Below are positions 1-10,237 of a stretch of 64,000 bases of DNA, piece after piece. The notes under the pieces are model-generated. The model did not search any database. It was not told where the DNA came from and saw nothing but the letters and a program-made list of their open reading frames with translations. The DNA lies in the NCBI GenBank assembly GCA_964036155.1, contig OZ038423.1, positions 72,617,249 through 72,681,248 of the forward strand, given 5' to 3'. The first letter of the stretch is position 1, and the number at the start of each line of letters is the position of its first letter. The position numbers and the translations under genes are program-made. This DNA comes from Diploscapter coronatus. Its lineage: Eukaryota > Nematoda > Chromadorea > Rhabditida > Rhabditidae.

Positions 1-2013
1 TTTCAAAACGGAAAGAGCACTTTTCTGGATTTCTATAAAGTGAAAGCTTTATTATTTCGCTCAAAATCCATGTGTAATTTATGTCCATTGAGAATGTTAT
101 GCGTGAGTGTCTATGTATGTGTGCATGAGGTTATATAATTTGTAAGACGGACAGATTGAACGTGACTCTGGGGACGCTTTCTCTGATTACACATGTTTTC
201 ATCTGATGCATGAAAAATAGCACTGTGATTTTACTAATTTCAATCCATTTTTGGTAATAAGTTTTTAAATGAAGTATTCAAAGTTTAGCCTTACTTCAAA
301 AGTTAAGAAATCGGAATAAAAAAAACATTTCTTCAGTCTAGTGTAGGACGCTGTATTAACTCATCTCCCATTTTTGGATTAGACGAAAGAAAAGATAGAG
401 GAAAAGGAAAGAGTAAAGCGTATGGAAGATAGAGGGAGGGATGACTGCTAGCAGGCAGAAGCAGCAATGGGGGAGGACTGGAGGGCCAATGGACTTGTGC
501 TTTCGTCCAAACTTGCCAAAGAGGCATTGATTTTAGTGTTGGACGTCCACCCTCTACATTATTCTTCTAGTCTTCCTCTCTCCTCTTCCCTTTTCCCTCT
601 TTTTATTTTTCTATACATCCTTCCTCTTCGTTTCTATCATTTTCAGGAAATCTTCAGGAATTTTTTATTTATTGATTGACTTGCCTTACTTTTGAACATA
701 TTTGACCTTAGGTTTTTTTTGCTAATCCAAAAATTATATCCTTGATGATCGCGCTTGAAAACTTCATGAAGATTTTTCATTTGTACTCCAAGAAATGTGA
801 AAATAACGACTTGAGTCTCATCTTCACGTGTAATTCTATGAAAGATCGAAGCTCATTAAAAGTGGAATGCTCATCAAATTTTCTGTTGCAAAGTGATAAG
901 TGAGTCTTAATCGTTGCTTTACGAGACCAGCTTGCATTCCTGAGCAGGGCCAAGTACATTTCCCCGATTAGGAAGTGATTTGCCACCTTGCAGTTCGAAT
1001 AGCTCATTTGTCGATCAGAAAGCATAAATTGGCGCTCCAATAGACACTTATCGCCTCAAAAATAAAGAGTCACGTTCGTGGAATTTCAGAGAGATGTCTC
1101 GGAAAAACTCGCGCACGCCAACATTTTTGCATTATCAAAGAACAGAATGCTTACAAACTCCAAACCAAAATTCCTCCACCCCATTCACATGTCAGATTCG
1201 TGATAATTCCACTACTTTTCCCCATCCATCCGTTTTTCGCCCAAAACATAAAAATCAAATTTTGAAAGAGTCAATTCCCCCCTTACAGTAAGCAGAAGTG
1301 ACCGATAAGATTGTTTATCAAATTTTGCAAAGCTCAAATTTCGGCCCTGATCAACTTCCCGCTTTGATACAACATTTTGCTGTTTCGTATTCAATAAAAT
1401 AAGGGAATGAAGATATAGTATTCCAAAATGTTCAGAAAAATTTACAATTTTAGTAACTCTCAAAATAAATATCGGAAGCGTTTAACTGGCTCATGCCAAG
1501 TTTGAGAAAATTTGGTCCTTCAACTATCCACAATTCTAATTCTTATTCGAGTAAGAACAAATTTCGTCTCAAGTTTTAAAAACTCAAAAATTAGTCGGTC
1601 ATTGTCGGGGTTCACTGACGGAGAAACTTGGTCTGAATTCTTGTCAATTTCGTGATTTCCCAGTGGGAGTTATTTCTCTCCTTCGCCTGCTATATCCCTG
1701 GACATTCGTCTTTTGGCCCTTCTTCTGGCCTAACTTCCATCTTTGCTTCCACTCCTTTCATCCCTCGCCTTGACTTTACTTTTTCTCAATTTCCAGTTCA
1801 GAACGCCGACTTTCGAATTCCCAATGTAAAGAGCATCGAGTTTTGATGGCTCGCAATGCGGACGATGAATTCCTCATTGCGGTTGGTGCCTTTTCATCTA
1901 AAAGAAATTTTTTTTATGGGTTCATAAAATTTGAAATGACAAACAACGGATAAATTACTCTTAAAGAAGTATCCATTAATCCAAACCTACGCATAAACGA
2001 ACACCAAGATTTG
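1..2013. other. No supported gene
   Basis: This stretch lies upstream of the TMEM151-like gene. It holds only short open frames (the longest about 87 codons on the minus strand at 777-1040) with no recognisable domain and no phase-consistent exon chain. It may contain promoter or 5' UTR sequence of the + strand gene. I see no repeat or RNA gene in it. Confidence 0.5.
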
Positions 2014-5000
2014 ATGGAGTTCGCAGGTTTTCAGAAACCTCGCCGTCCATCGTTGGCCCGAGTCCTCTGCTATACTCCCTACTGCAAATGTCTATGTTCG
2101 ACATTCCTACTCCTCGGATGTATAGCCTACGCGCTGTTATGCCACTTTAAACATTCAGCATATTCTGGACTCCAACCACTTTGGATGTATGATTGCTTAC
2201 TCATCAATAGAATTTCAATAATATTCTAGTCATCAACATGGCGCCTGTGCCCAGGGCTACAACCTCGTTCCGATTCTGCTGGCAGTCATGCTCTATACGA
2301 TCTACATCATGGAGTGCTGGAATTGTCGGCGGAAACTCGCTAATATGAAGAAGGTAGCGAAAATTTGAATGTGAATTCAGACCTTTGAAAAGGATGTTTG
2401 ATTTCTATAAGTCATCAGAAGATGGATACGTGTAGAGTGAAAACTGAAGTTATGAAGATTCATTTCTTTTTCAGATATCCATTGATGACGCCGTCAAATA
2501 TCTCAACTTACTTCGAGAATCAATACCTGTTGTCTGGTGGAAAAGTGTCAATTATCACTACGCAAGGAGAACAAGGCAAATCACGAGGTGATAATTCCCA
2601 TATCGATTTTTTTAAATTTCTCAAGATTTGCTTGAAGATATTAAATTTCATAACTCCAAAACTAACTAATAAAACAAATACCCTAACTTGTTTGGGAACT
2701 CGTTCAGTATGATGGATGAATTTGGCATCATTGATTTCACTCTTGGCTCATTCCTAAATCTTTTGTTCCTCCAACTGGGATTAGTTCTTCCCTAAACTAA
2801 TCCAGTTGTTTCAACATCACGTGATACGAAGAAGAAAACGACAAATTTCTAGGTATCGAAATGGCGATACCTTGCCGGCGACACAAGTCTTCTATGAGCG
2901 AGTAGACACCCAAGCTGCTGGCAGCGTGTTCATATATGAGAATTGCGGTATTAAGGTAATCGGCATTCTTGAAAATCCAAAAAGCTTGTCGCACCGTGAC
3001 CAGAGACGGGCATCATAAACGCGTTTTAAGGAAAATGCACTTTTGAGCAATTTTTCGACGAAAACGCAAAATAAAAATTTGGAAAGGCATCGCGCTAAAT
3101 GAAAACGCATAACGAAATTTAAGAAGAGATTTTCGGTAAACGAAAATAAAAAATCACAATACCGCTTGTCTCTGGTCGTGGCATAACCCTACCTTCCCAC
3201 CGTTCTAATTCAATTGGCTTGAGTTTCCTAATGGCCAATATCCAATGCTCTAAAATAGTGGACTCATTCAGGACATCACACGTCAGATCGCTCAACTAAA
3301 CAAACACCGAGTAACTCGCATCCGGCTGTCGAAGGGATTCGTTTTCGCCTGCCTCCAAGCAGCCAACGAATTTGAAGAACAACGAACGAGATTTTTTAAC
3401 GAAAATGAAGCCAAAGATGACTACATGCAAGTAAGTAGTTGGCAAAAATAGAAAATTCTCGAACAATGCATAACTTTAGACGAAAACATTCAACTCGAAC
3501 TCATTCCCGAGCTAATAAAAGCTCGATAATCTTTGATAGGCACTTGCTCACTCCATGAAATTTCCTAAAAGATGCCATAACTGTTAGAATTTTTAAAGGT
3601 TTACATAAAATTAATGAACACCTAAAGCATCAATAGTGTGCTATCAAGAGCTTTATGAGAAAATCACAATCGATTTGATTTGCAGGTCCGCGAAGGCATG
3701 GAATTGGATGGGTGTGACTTCGTGGACGAGTTGCTCTGCTTTGATTCCCTGCCTTTCTACCTGCATCCAGTCATTTTCTGGTTCTTCTCAATTTTCCTAC
3801 TTTCATGGCCACTTCGCATCACTGCTGAATGCTGTACTTCACTTCTCAACTTGCAAATCAACAAATTGTTCGGAACAAATTATTTGAGGTAAGAAAAGAT
3901 GGGCTTGAAACTTTTCCTTAACTTCGTGACTAAAAACGAGACAGTATAGAGAGAGAGAAAATTCTACACTCTAATCCTTCTACCCACCGCGTTAAATTTT
4001 CAAGTTACGAGGTCGCGAAGAAATGAAAATTTCTATCATTTTATTGACGAAAAATCGATTCATTTCAGTCCTTCATCAATGCATTATACGGGTCCGCTGA
4101 CGAGAACCTCATCAATTCGTTCTGACCAACTCGAAGCCGCTCTCATGGATCAACAATACTTCATAGTGCCCTCCTATAGTCAAGCTATTCTTCTAGCTGC
4201 TCAGCAGCCTACTGTAAGTCTCATAAATAAACTAAAGTTAAAGAAAGAGAATTGTTGACAGTGAAATTTTTTTCCATAAAACTGCGCTGCAGATCTCTTC
4301 ATGTTGTATTACCAAAATCCTGAAACGAAGAGTAGAACCAATCAAGATTTTCCCAAGGATAAATGATAGGCAGCTAAATAAAAATTTCAGTGCCTCTTCT
4401 CATCGAATTATGCCCCACTTACAAACGATCCCTACATTTTGACGAACTACGGCGCGATCGCGAACAACAACAACGACGAGTGCATGTCTTTACCAGTCTT
4501 TCCGAGGAGACCGCTTTCCGTCAGTCGATCCATGAGTTACAGCAAACTGCAGCCGTAAGTTAAAACCATTTATCCCAAATCAAGATTGGCTACCAATTTT
4601 GAAATGAATAGAACTATCAGAAGCGATAGCATTTTTCTAAATAATTTGTAAGGAAATATGCATCGAACAGTCCAGGCATTTATTGTAGTTATGAAGAAGA
4701 TCAAATTTAGCGAGAACCCTCTTCTTCCACCTCACCGACCATCAATTCGCACGCCTCGCTCGTTCTCGCTAGCAGGCCTCTCTCGGTGGTCATCAACTGC
4801 TAACGAATATCAAAGGCTTTCATCGCCTGATCCCTCTGATGAGGCCCCGCCTCCATACGAAGTATGAGATCCTTCTGCAATGACAGTTTGTGAATGACGT
4901 AACGCGAAATGACGAAACGTTTTTTTTTTTTAGTATTTGACGAAACGCAAAAATGACGGAGTAATGCTCCCGTTTCTGTACAAATCCTGTCAATTTCTAT

Positions 5001-5261
5001 TGCGTTCAGTCATTTCTACGTTTCGTCATTCCTTCATTTATAGGCTGCTTTCTGAAAATAAAGATCTCGAATTTTGCAAAAACTCAAATCACGAAAATAT
5101 CAATAAAAATCATCGAAACCAATAGAAAATAAATCGAAGACAGGTTGTTGAACTTGCAGGTCGCCCTGCGAATGGTGGCCCCTGTATACGATCGCTTGAG
5201 GGCGTCATTTGGATCGGCACGCAGAGCGTCATTCAAACTACTGCCTACTGAAGAAGCTTGA
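2014..5261 (+). CDS. TMEM151-family multi-pass membrane protein
   Basis: Ten exons: 2014-2186, 2230-2353, 2475-2587, 2853-2955, 3272-3430, 3686-3888, 4069-4213, 4391-4554, 4711-4861, 5160-5261. All junctions keep phase and give about 478 aa. The translation follows vertebrate TMEM151A/B closely. It has an N-terminal hydrophobic span near residues 26-46, a second near 67-86 ending in MECWNCR, then the blocks WWKSVNYHYARRTRQ, ITRYRNGDTLPATQVFYERV, REGMELDGCDF, a third span with SWPLRI, LFGTNY, VPSYSQAI, and a C-terminal PPPYE motif. The PPxY-type motif could bind WW domains (inference). The molecular function of TMEM151 proteins is not established. The start is the first ATG in the first exon and no acceptor sits directly before it, so an upstream exon is possible. 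A poly(A) signal follows at 5338. Confidence 0.9.
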
Positions 5262-5337
5262 TCTCATAGATTCACAAATTTCGATCTCAACCTAATTATT
5301 CAGCCATTATCGACTTACAATTGGGCTAAACTACCTA

Positions 5338-5343
5338 AATAAA
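5338..5343 (+). promoter_or_regulatory. Poly(A) signal AATAAA
   Basis: A canonical AATAAA lies 77 nt after the stop codon of the TMEM151-like gene and probably directs its 3' end formation. Confidence 0.6.
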
Positions 5344-6433
5344 TTGTGCGTTCCTTGCAAATGTAACGTTTGATGATTGCAGTAATCACATTTGTGTAGT
5401 GCTCGCTAATCTATAAATTTTTAAAAGTTTTATAGAAAGTTATTATCTGAATTTAAACTTTTCAACGGAATCCTAAATCTGTTAATGCCTGAAAGAAAAG
5501 AATTCTCATTTATTGATTTTTTCAAGAAAGTGAATAATTATACTTTTCTAAAAAATAGACATATTGCTGCAGTTTTTCATGTGATTAGAAAATTAAGTGT
5601 TCGCAAAATAACACTAACTGATATATTACTTTCATTCAATTCACTTTAAATTGTGCCGCGAAAATAAAAATTTAAAAAATATATATATATATACTTCAAA
5701 TAATGATTTTTTCTCTTTAAAAATATAGGAGGGGTAGATCGCAGAGGGTCTCTGACGATCGTCCTCCCTAGGGCTGATCATAAGATTTTCGCTGACTAAA
5801 ACATAAACGTAGAAAAACTTGATATTTTTTCTGGCATTTTTCCTTCTTTCGCGATATTTGATATAACAACCTAGGTGTGATAAAAAAAATTTTTTTTTTA
5901 TTTGTATAAAAATATGACCGACATAAAATACTCGAAATCGCATTTCGTCAAAATAACTAAGATACTGAAAATCATACCTTGCAAATTTGAAAATTAAAAG
6001 TCACCACAATTGTGCCTTTTGGGTGAATCGACTTTAGGAGAAATCATTTATGATTTGATATCCTACATCGTAATATTTATGACCCGCTATTTTTTTTATA
6101 GAAAATAATCTTTTCTTTCACCGTTTGTAATCTTACTGAATGATAAAGTGGCTGCTTTCTCATCAGAAAAAGGGAGGGCGTAACTTCGCGCAGATTTGCG
6201 GATAAGAAGTCAATGATCACCAAGGAAGCCGGCCCATTATTAAGATCCCCCATATCGATGGCATTTTCTTCCAAACATGAATCGCATATTGACGTGTATT
6301 TTAATTTCGCGATTTTTTTACCTCGCAAATGCCTGCATAGCGGCTCCTGATATGGGTTAGTTTTTTCTTTGGAAATCTCTTTCTTATCTTATTAGACTAT
6401 TCGTCGATCTGTTTTGATTTTTGTTCGTTTCAG
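5344..6433. other. Intergenic, AT-rich
   Basis: This region contains poly-T/A tracts and a short TA microsatellite near 5680-5693. A minus-strand open frame of 83 codons (6077-6328) has no recognisable domain. The region should also hold the missing 5' exons of the small gene that starts in this annotation at 6434, but I could not choose one confidently. Confidence 0.4.
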
Positions 6434-7060
6434 AAGATGATGAACCCATTGGTAAGTAAATTTCTTTTTGAGATCGAAATCTTTTGATCGAAAATCCGAT
6501 TCAGCTTGCACCCCTGCACCACCCAATCCACCATACATCGCCGACCCATTTGATCCCGCCGAGTGCGCCAGCTATCCTATTCGTAAGAATAACCTCAACT
6601 TTCTTTTTATAAAGAATAATTTTAATTTTAGCGCCTCCCGTTATAGCAAGTGCGGATCCTATCGATTTCATCACGTATCCGATTGACAACGATCCAGCTA
6701 CGCCTGACGCGACCGTCTTTTGCGATCCTCTTTGCGGAGTGCTGATTCGTGTGGTAGGAAATTTCATTTTTCAATTTTGATAAGACACACATCCACCACG
6801 AATCTTTCATTTTGATCCTGCTCCAGATTAAATTTTTGCAAAAATGATGCACTATCAATGTCGAATTTGAAATTTCACATTATCGATATCAGCCTGATGA
6901 CAGAAATAAGATAAAATAATCAATTTTTCAGACAGGAAACGTCTGTATCTACATCAACCCTTCATCAGTCGCCTTTCGAATCGGTTTCCAACCCACTGAC
7001 ACCTGTGGATCATACTACTACCAAAACCAAGCCGTCACTGGGCTGTCGTGCATAGGGTGA
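6434..7060 (+). CDS. Small Cys-containing hypothetical protein, 5' end unresolved
   Basis: Four phase-consistent exons are visible: 6434-6451, 6505-6582, 6632-6753 and 6932-7060, with good GTAAG donors and TTTCAG/TTTTAG acceptors. The first listed exon enters in phase 2, so at least one upstream exon with the start codon is missing. The visible peptide is about 115 aa. It is rich in Pro, Asp and Ala (for example PAPPNPPYIADPFDPAEC), has seven cysteines (including FCDPLCG, GNVCIYI, DTCGSYYY, GLSCIG), and ends in a TGA directly after the last Cys-Ile-Gly. The composition suggests a secreted or extracellular peptide, but no signal peptide is seen because the 5' end is missing. I do not recognise the family. 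Confidence 0.6.
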
Positions 7061-7947
7061 GGGTCGTTTTCCCACTCTCCTACACCCATTGAACGATAAA
7101 ACATAGTTAGAGCCCCCAAGCTGATATGGGCAATTGATGTTCGGGGCGAAATTTTTTATAAAGAAAGGTCGGCTAGGATTTTATGAAAAAAAAATGTTTT
7201 TTTAAACCGAAAAAAGCGCAAAATTGTGACTTTCAAAATGACCGCACTTTCGCTGCACAAATTGAGCTTGTAGATGCTTGTAGGCAAAAATTTTACGCTG
7301 ATTTTTTGCAAACAACCGTTTTATCGGAATTATCGTCGATCTAGACTGAGTTTTTTGAGACATTTTTGGCTTGAAGGGTACTTCCTTCCCAAATTCTTGC
7401 ACTCAAACTACCATGCTTTTTTTTTTAATCAAAAACGCATTTTTGCAAGGGGCGGAGCTTGGGGACTCTAACCACAAACAACTGTGTAATATTTCACTGT
7501 TTTTAATTTATTTGTATTTCACAAAATAAAAATTTATTCTGAAGTTTTCAATCCAGAAACTAAAAAGAACAAAACGCCGAGGGTGACTGAAGCGACCCAT
7601 TTTTTGTTGTCTCTGAACATCATGAAATTGAAGAAGATCAAATCTAGTTGTGAGTACTTTGCCCCAAGCTTTATTTGGCAGATAAGTATTTCCAATGATA
7701 TTTGCCTAATGCACAAGTATTTCTTGATAGCTCGTCGTCTTTTCGGACTTGAAATGATGAAGGATAATATGTAATTTCTTGGTTCGATATAATATAAAAT
7801 TTTCAGTTTTCTCTACGCTCTTATTATCATTTGAACGAGCTTTCATTATTTCTCTTTTCGCATGCTATGACTAGTTTCTTTTAGAAGCAGAGCATTATTT
7901 AATGAATGTAATTTTATTCTCACCCTACTACAAAAATGCCAGTTGCC

Positions 7948-8005
7948 CGTATTCATAAATGCATCGGGTGGCAATCGGAAGCCTCCCGATGCGTTTATGA
8001 ATACG
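7948..8005. repeat. 58-nt hairpin (24-bp arms)
   Basis: The arms are 7949-7972 (GTATTCATAAATGCATCGGG...) and 7981-8004, inverted, with two mismatches and an 8-nt loop. The palindrome makes mirror-image open frames on both strands, which are therefore not genes. It could be a tiny foldback element or an RNA hairpin; nothing in the sequence decides this. Confidence 0.8.
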
Positions 8006-8110
8006 AGCACTGCTGGTGCTGTGTTATTTTTGCTTGTTTCCTTTCCCTTTCCAATTGATGTTTCAAGTTTAACAGTACGAAAGCGAGCAGTAAGCGGAGA
8101 CACATGGGAT

Positions 8111-8166
8111 CTATGGGTCCGTTCATACTTAGTCGCATTGTAACTAAGTATGAACGGGCCCTATGG
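8111..8166. repeat. Hairpin with 17-bp arms flanked by CTATGG
   Basis: The arms are 8117-8133 (GTCCGTTCATACTTAGT) and 8143-8159 (inverted copy, one mismatch) around a short loop. The direct 6-mer CTATGG sits on both sides (8111-8116 and 8161-8166). This could be a target-site duplication of a very small foldback element, or chance. Confidence 0.7.
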
Positions 8167-8725
8167 TCGAATTGACGATTAGCTGGGTTGGGGTTGGATG
8201 TTCGTCCTGAGCTGATCAATTTAGTGATGAAGAAGTGAATGAGCGGAGTAATACGTTGATTTCAAATTTAGATACGATATGCCAATTTTGCATTAATTTT
8301 AAAAATTCGAATTTTCTTCATTTCGCATCGAAATTTTGGAAGAATTCGAGTATTTTCAGCATGTGAAATGCGATGACATTCAACTATGAGGGTTGTCGCA
8401 TACTGTAGTCGCTACTCCATCAACCATTCATGCATTTTTCTTAGAACTTTATCGATTTTCTAGACGTTGAAATCGAACATTGTCCGATTGAAGAAAATAC
8501 AAAAAGCGTGAAAATGATGTATGCGGCAAGGGGTGATGGGTGGAGTCCTGGCCAGAAGCAAATCGCATCCATTATTGATTGAAAGTGGCAGTGTAGCGAG
8601 GGAAAACTTGTTTGTTTTCGTTCGTTTCTGGATGAATCAAACAATTTCGCCCATTTTAGAACTTTTCGATGATTTTTCGAACTGACTTTCTCAAGATCAT
8701 TTTCAGTAGGATTCGCCAAGTCAAA

Positions 8726-9552
8726 ATGGACATGGATATGACAATTCACTTCGGAGAGCGGGAGACGGTTCTGTTCAAATTCTGGAAAACCGGATCGTTT
8801 TGGGGTTCGTTTTTGGGGTCGTTATTTTTGCCATCAAAGTGGCTTGTTTCGAGGTCGAAATTTTTCAGGAATGGCAGTATCATGTCTGATCACCTTCCTG
8901 CTCTGCATTCTTTACGAGCTGCTCAAATTCGGCAGATACGTGATCGCTATGTGGCAGATGAAGGTTGAATAAAATTAGTTTTTAGTGAGATGTTTTTATT
9001 TATGATTTTTCAGGAAGAGAACGAGCAAACGCACAACCAGTCAACGAGTTCTGCCGATGCGTCGAATGGAGCAGATGCTGATGCTGATCCCGGATGGGCT
9101 CCCCTCCTTCAAATTACTGGGTTAGATTTATTACTTTTGAAAAAGAACTAATTGAATTGGTGAGTAGCTCAAAATAAGATTCAACAGGACGTTGAAGGAG
9201 GTTAGGATATTCTGGGAACTCGAGAAATTAGCTATTTTTGTGAATTTTGCGATAAGATTCAAGTTTCTGATTCATGAGTCTGAATAATGGATAATTGCTG
9301 AAATTCATTCAACAACCATATTTGTCCGTAACTCCTTTGACTTCCAGACTAACTCGTCGTCTGTTCACAAAGTATCGCATCGCTCACGGACTACTGTATG
9401 GTTTCCAACAGTTGCTCGCATTCACTTTGATGCTGATCGTGATGACGTTCAACGGAAATCTCATCCTGAGTGTGGTCATCGGAGAGGCCGTTGGCTACTT
9501 CCTCTTCACTGGATCACCGCTCTTCGAAGCAAAGATGCAGGAATGCTGCTAG
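8726..9552 (+). CDS. CTR/SLC31-family copper transporter
   Basis: Four exons, 8726-8804, 8869-8963, 9014-9120 and 9348-9552, encode about 161 aa. CTR proteins form trimers that move Cu(I) into the cytosol. The N-terminus is very short and carries one Met cluster (MDMDMTIHF), as in family members with a reduced ectodomain. Span 1 follows (SCLITFLLCILYELLKFGRY, with the YEL/LK boundary typical of the family). A Ser/Asp/Ala-rich cytosolic loop comes next, then span 2 with the signature M-x3-M (MLIVMTFNG), then span 3 with G-x3-G (GEAVGYFLF). The protein ends EAKMQECC, and the terminal Cys pair matches the copper-handing Cys/His tail of the family. A TTTCAG at 8701-8706 upstream of the ATG may be a spliced-leader acceptor. 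AATAAA is at 9631. Confidence 0.92.
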
Positions 9553-9630
9553 TGTATGAGCATTTACTGATTTACTTCTTTGATGAATTGCTGGTTGAAT
9601 AGGGAAATTGCCAGTTCATTCACGTAGTTC

Positions 9631-9636
9631 AATAAA
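9631..9636 (+). promoter_or_regulatory. Poly(A) signal AATAAA
   Basis: A canonical signal 79 nt past the stop of the copper transporter. Confidence 0.6.
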
Positions 9637-10237
9637 TGAATGAAGCGAACGAGTCTTTTTCGATGATATGTTTCTCTACTGAACTGATAATTTTCCAAAA
9701 GCCATTATGAGATTTTAAGCGCACAAAATTATTTATTCCTCTTCAATCGATTGGTCAACATTAGGTTGGTGTAGGCTTTGATAAAATTGATGTAGGCTAA
9801 TAACTGATTTTGAAGAAATGCATAATCCGTTAAGCTTTAACAAGATTTTCAACCTTTAGTCGAATGAAAACCTCAAGATCTATCAATTATTAGCCGAACT
9901 CTTCAAGAAGATTTTGCAACTTCAAGCTCCCAACTTTGTCGAATCTGATAATTTTCGCTAGAATTTCGTTGTTCAACGTGAATCTTTCAACTACCCGCAT
10001 ATGCCATTGAATTTTGTGATATATCTTGCACACTTGTATCTAATTTTCATATTTTGTCGAAGTAATATGTGTTTACTCTGCCGCTCAAAATCTAACTTTT
10101 TGAAAATCTTCTCGTGTATCTTATTGCAATTTTGTACATTAATACTTTACCCGCAGTGATATCTTCCCATCCAACATTTGTACATTACGCATTTCCCAAA
10201 ATGATGTATTCAAGTTACAGGTAACTGAATAAATTTA
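9637..10237. other. Short convergent intergenic region
   Basis: This is the 3'-3' spacer between the copper transporter (+) and the Gln-rich gene (-). It is AT-rich with no supported exon. Confidence 0.5.

Larger units (their letters stand above)
7061..8725. other. Intergenic with two small hairpins
   Basis: No coding exon is supported. The stretch holds two perfect or near-perfect hairpins (7948-8005 and 8117-8159), annotated separately, and leads into the copper transporter, with a TTTCAG at 8701-8706 just before its ATG. Confidence 0.5.

Noticed and set aside
7943..8143. Frames on both strands sharing VFINASGG
   Set aside because: Produced by a DNA palindrome (7948-8005), not by protein-coding selection.
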